Shown: positions 4,909 through 5,010 of the stretch, in pieces
How positions within the stretch are numbered: the first letter of the stretch is position 1
How the letters are laid out: each line of letters begins with the position of its first letter
NCBI GenBank assembly: GCA_027311485.1
Contig: DAICYU010000355.1
Span: 1-5,010, forward strand
From: Acetobacteraceae bacterium
GTDB taxonomy: Bacteria; Pseudomonadota; Alphaproteobacteria; Acetobacterales; Acetobacteraceae
Direction of reading: 5' to 3'
DNA: 5,010 bases
The notes under the pieces: model-generated
Database searches by the model: none
What the model saw: the letters and a program-made list of their open reading frames with translations, nothing else
What the model was told of the DNA's origin: nothing
Position numbers and translations under genes: made by a program

Positions 4909-5010
4909 ATGGCCAAATCGAAGCGATCTCGTCCAGAGCGAGACATCTCTCCCACCCACCCGGATGCGGCAGCGATCGATATCGGTGCCAGGATGCACGT
5001 GGCGGCGGTT
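4909..5010 (+). CDS. IS110-family transposase, N-terminus (cut by window edge)
   Basis: Thirty-four codons run off the right edge without a stop. The sequence MAKSKRSRPERDISPTHPDA, followed by AAIDIGARMHVAAV, is the typical IS110 N-terminus. Asp24 in IDIG is the first acidic residue of the RuvC-like DEDD catalytic core, which recombines DNA under bridge-RNA guidance in characterised members. AAGGAGG (4898-4904) lies 4 bases before ATG. The fragment cannot show whether the C-terminal Ser-containing domain is intact. Confidence 0.85.
   Translation, partial: MAKSKRSRPERDISPTHPDAAAIDIGARMHVAAV

Larger units (their letters stand above)
4684..5010 (+). mobile_element. IS110-family element, left part (right side outside window)
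   Basis: An IS110 transposase starts at 4909. The 225 bases between the end of OrfA homology (about 4683) and this start match none of the neighbouring elements that I recognise, and I see no gene in them. That length suits the non-coding left end of IS110-group elements, which encodes the bridge RNA in the studied cases. A CT dinucleotide (4685-4686), like the core used by IS621, lies at the presumed junction. The boundary is inferred. Small hairpins are visible: CCGCC/GGCGG (4703-4715), CGCC/GGCG (4830-4842), and a palindrome GCCCATGGGC (4797-4806). Confidence 0.55.

Overview
The window is a mobile-element graveyard in a high-GC proteobacterial replicon. My best guess is an alphaproteobacterium, because the IS families and the coiled-coil protein remind me of Acetobacteraceae and similar plasmid-rich groups. 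That attribution is from memory and is not proven here. Two non-transposon genes survive between the insertion sequences.

Left part (1-615): the left end of an IS5-family element (IS427-like transposase on the minus strand, cut by the window edge, with a possible programmed frameshift site) abuts a decayed C-terminal stub of an IS481-family transposase. It appears to have inserted into that stub.

Middle (616-2282): a minus-strand gene for a 295-residue protein with a long coiled coil starts at TTG. It overlaps the end of a small upstream reading frame, as in a translationally coupled pair. Divergent from it, on the plus strand, is a stand-alone CheY/FixJ-type receiver protein (123 aa) with all expected phosphorylation residues. 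No histidine kinase is in the window.

Right part (2431-5010): a stack of nested insertions. A DUF772-type IS5-like transposase gene, broken by two single-base deletions, is cut by the left end of an IS21 element (tandem 23-bp terminal repeats, then istA). istA is cut by the right end of an IS3-family element (orfB on the minus strand). That orfB is cut by the right end of an IS66 element. The IS66 tnpC is cut by the left end of a second IS3-family copy (orfA on the plus strand). That orfA is cut near its slippery A-run by what looks like the left end of an IS110-family element, whose transposase runs off the window. The terminal inverted repeats visible at three junctions (3549, 4180, 4316) give the order of arrival directly.

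Regulatory points of interest are hairpins that bury the Shine-Dalgarno sequence of two transposase genes (2431-2454 and 4861-4905), and a roughly 225-base non-coding left end of the IS110 element where a bridge RNA would be expected. I see no CRISPR array, tRNA, rRNA or defence operon.
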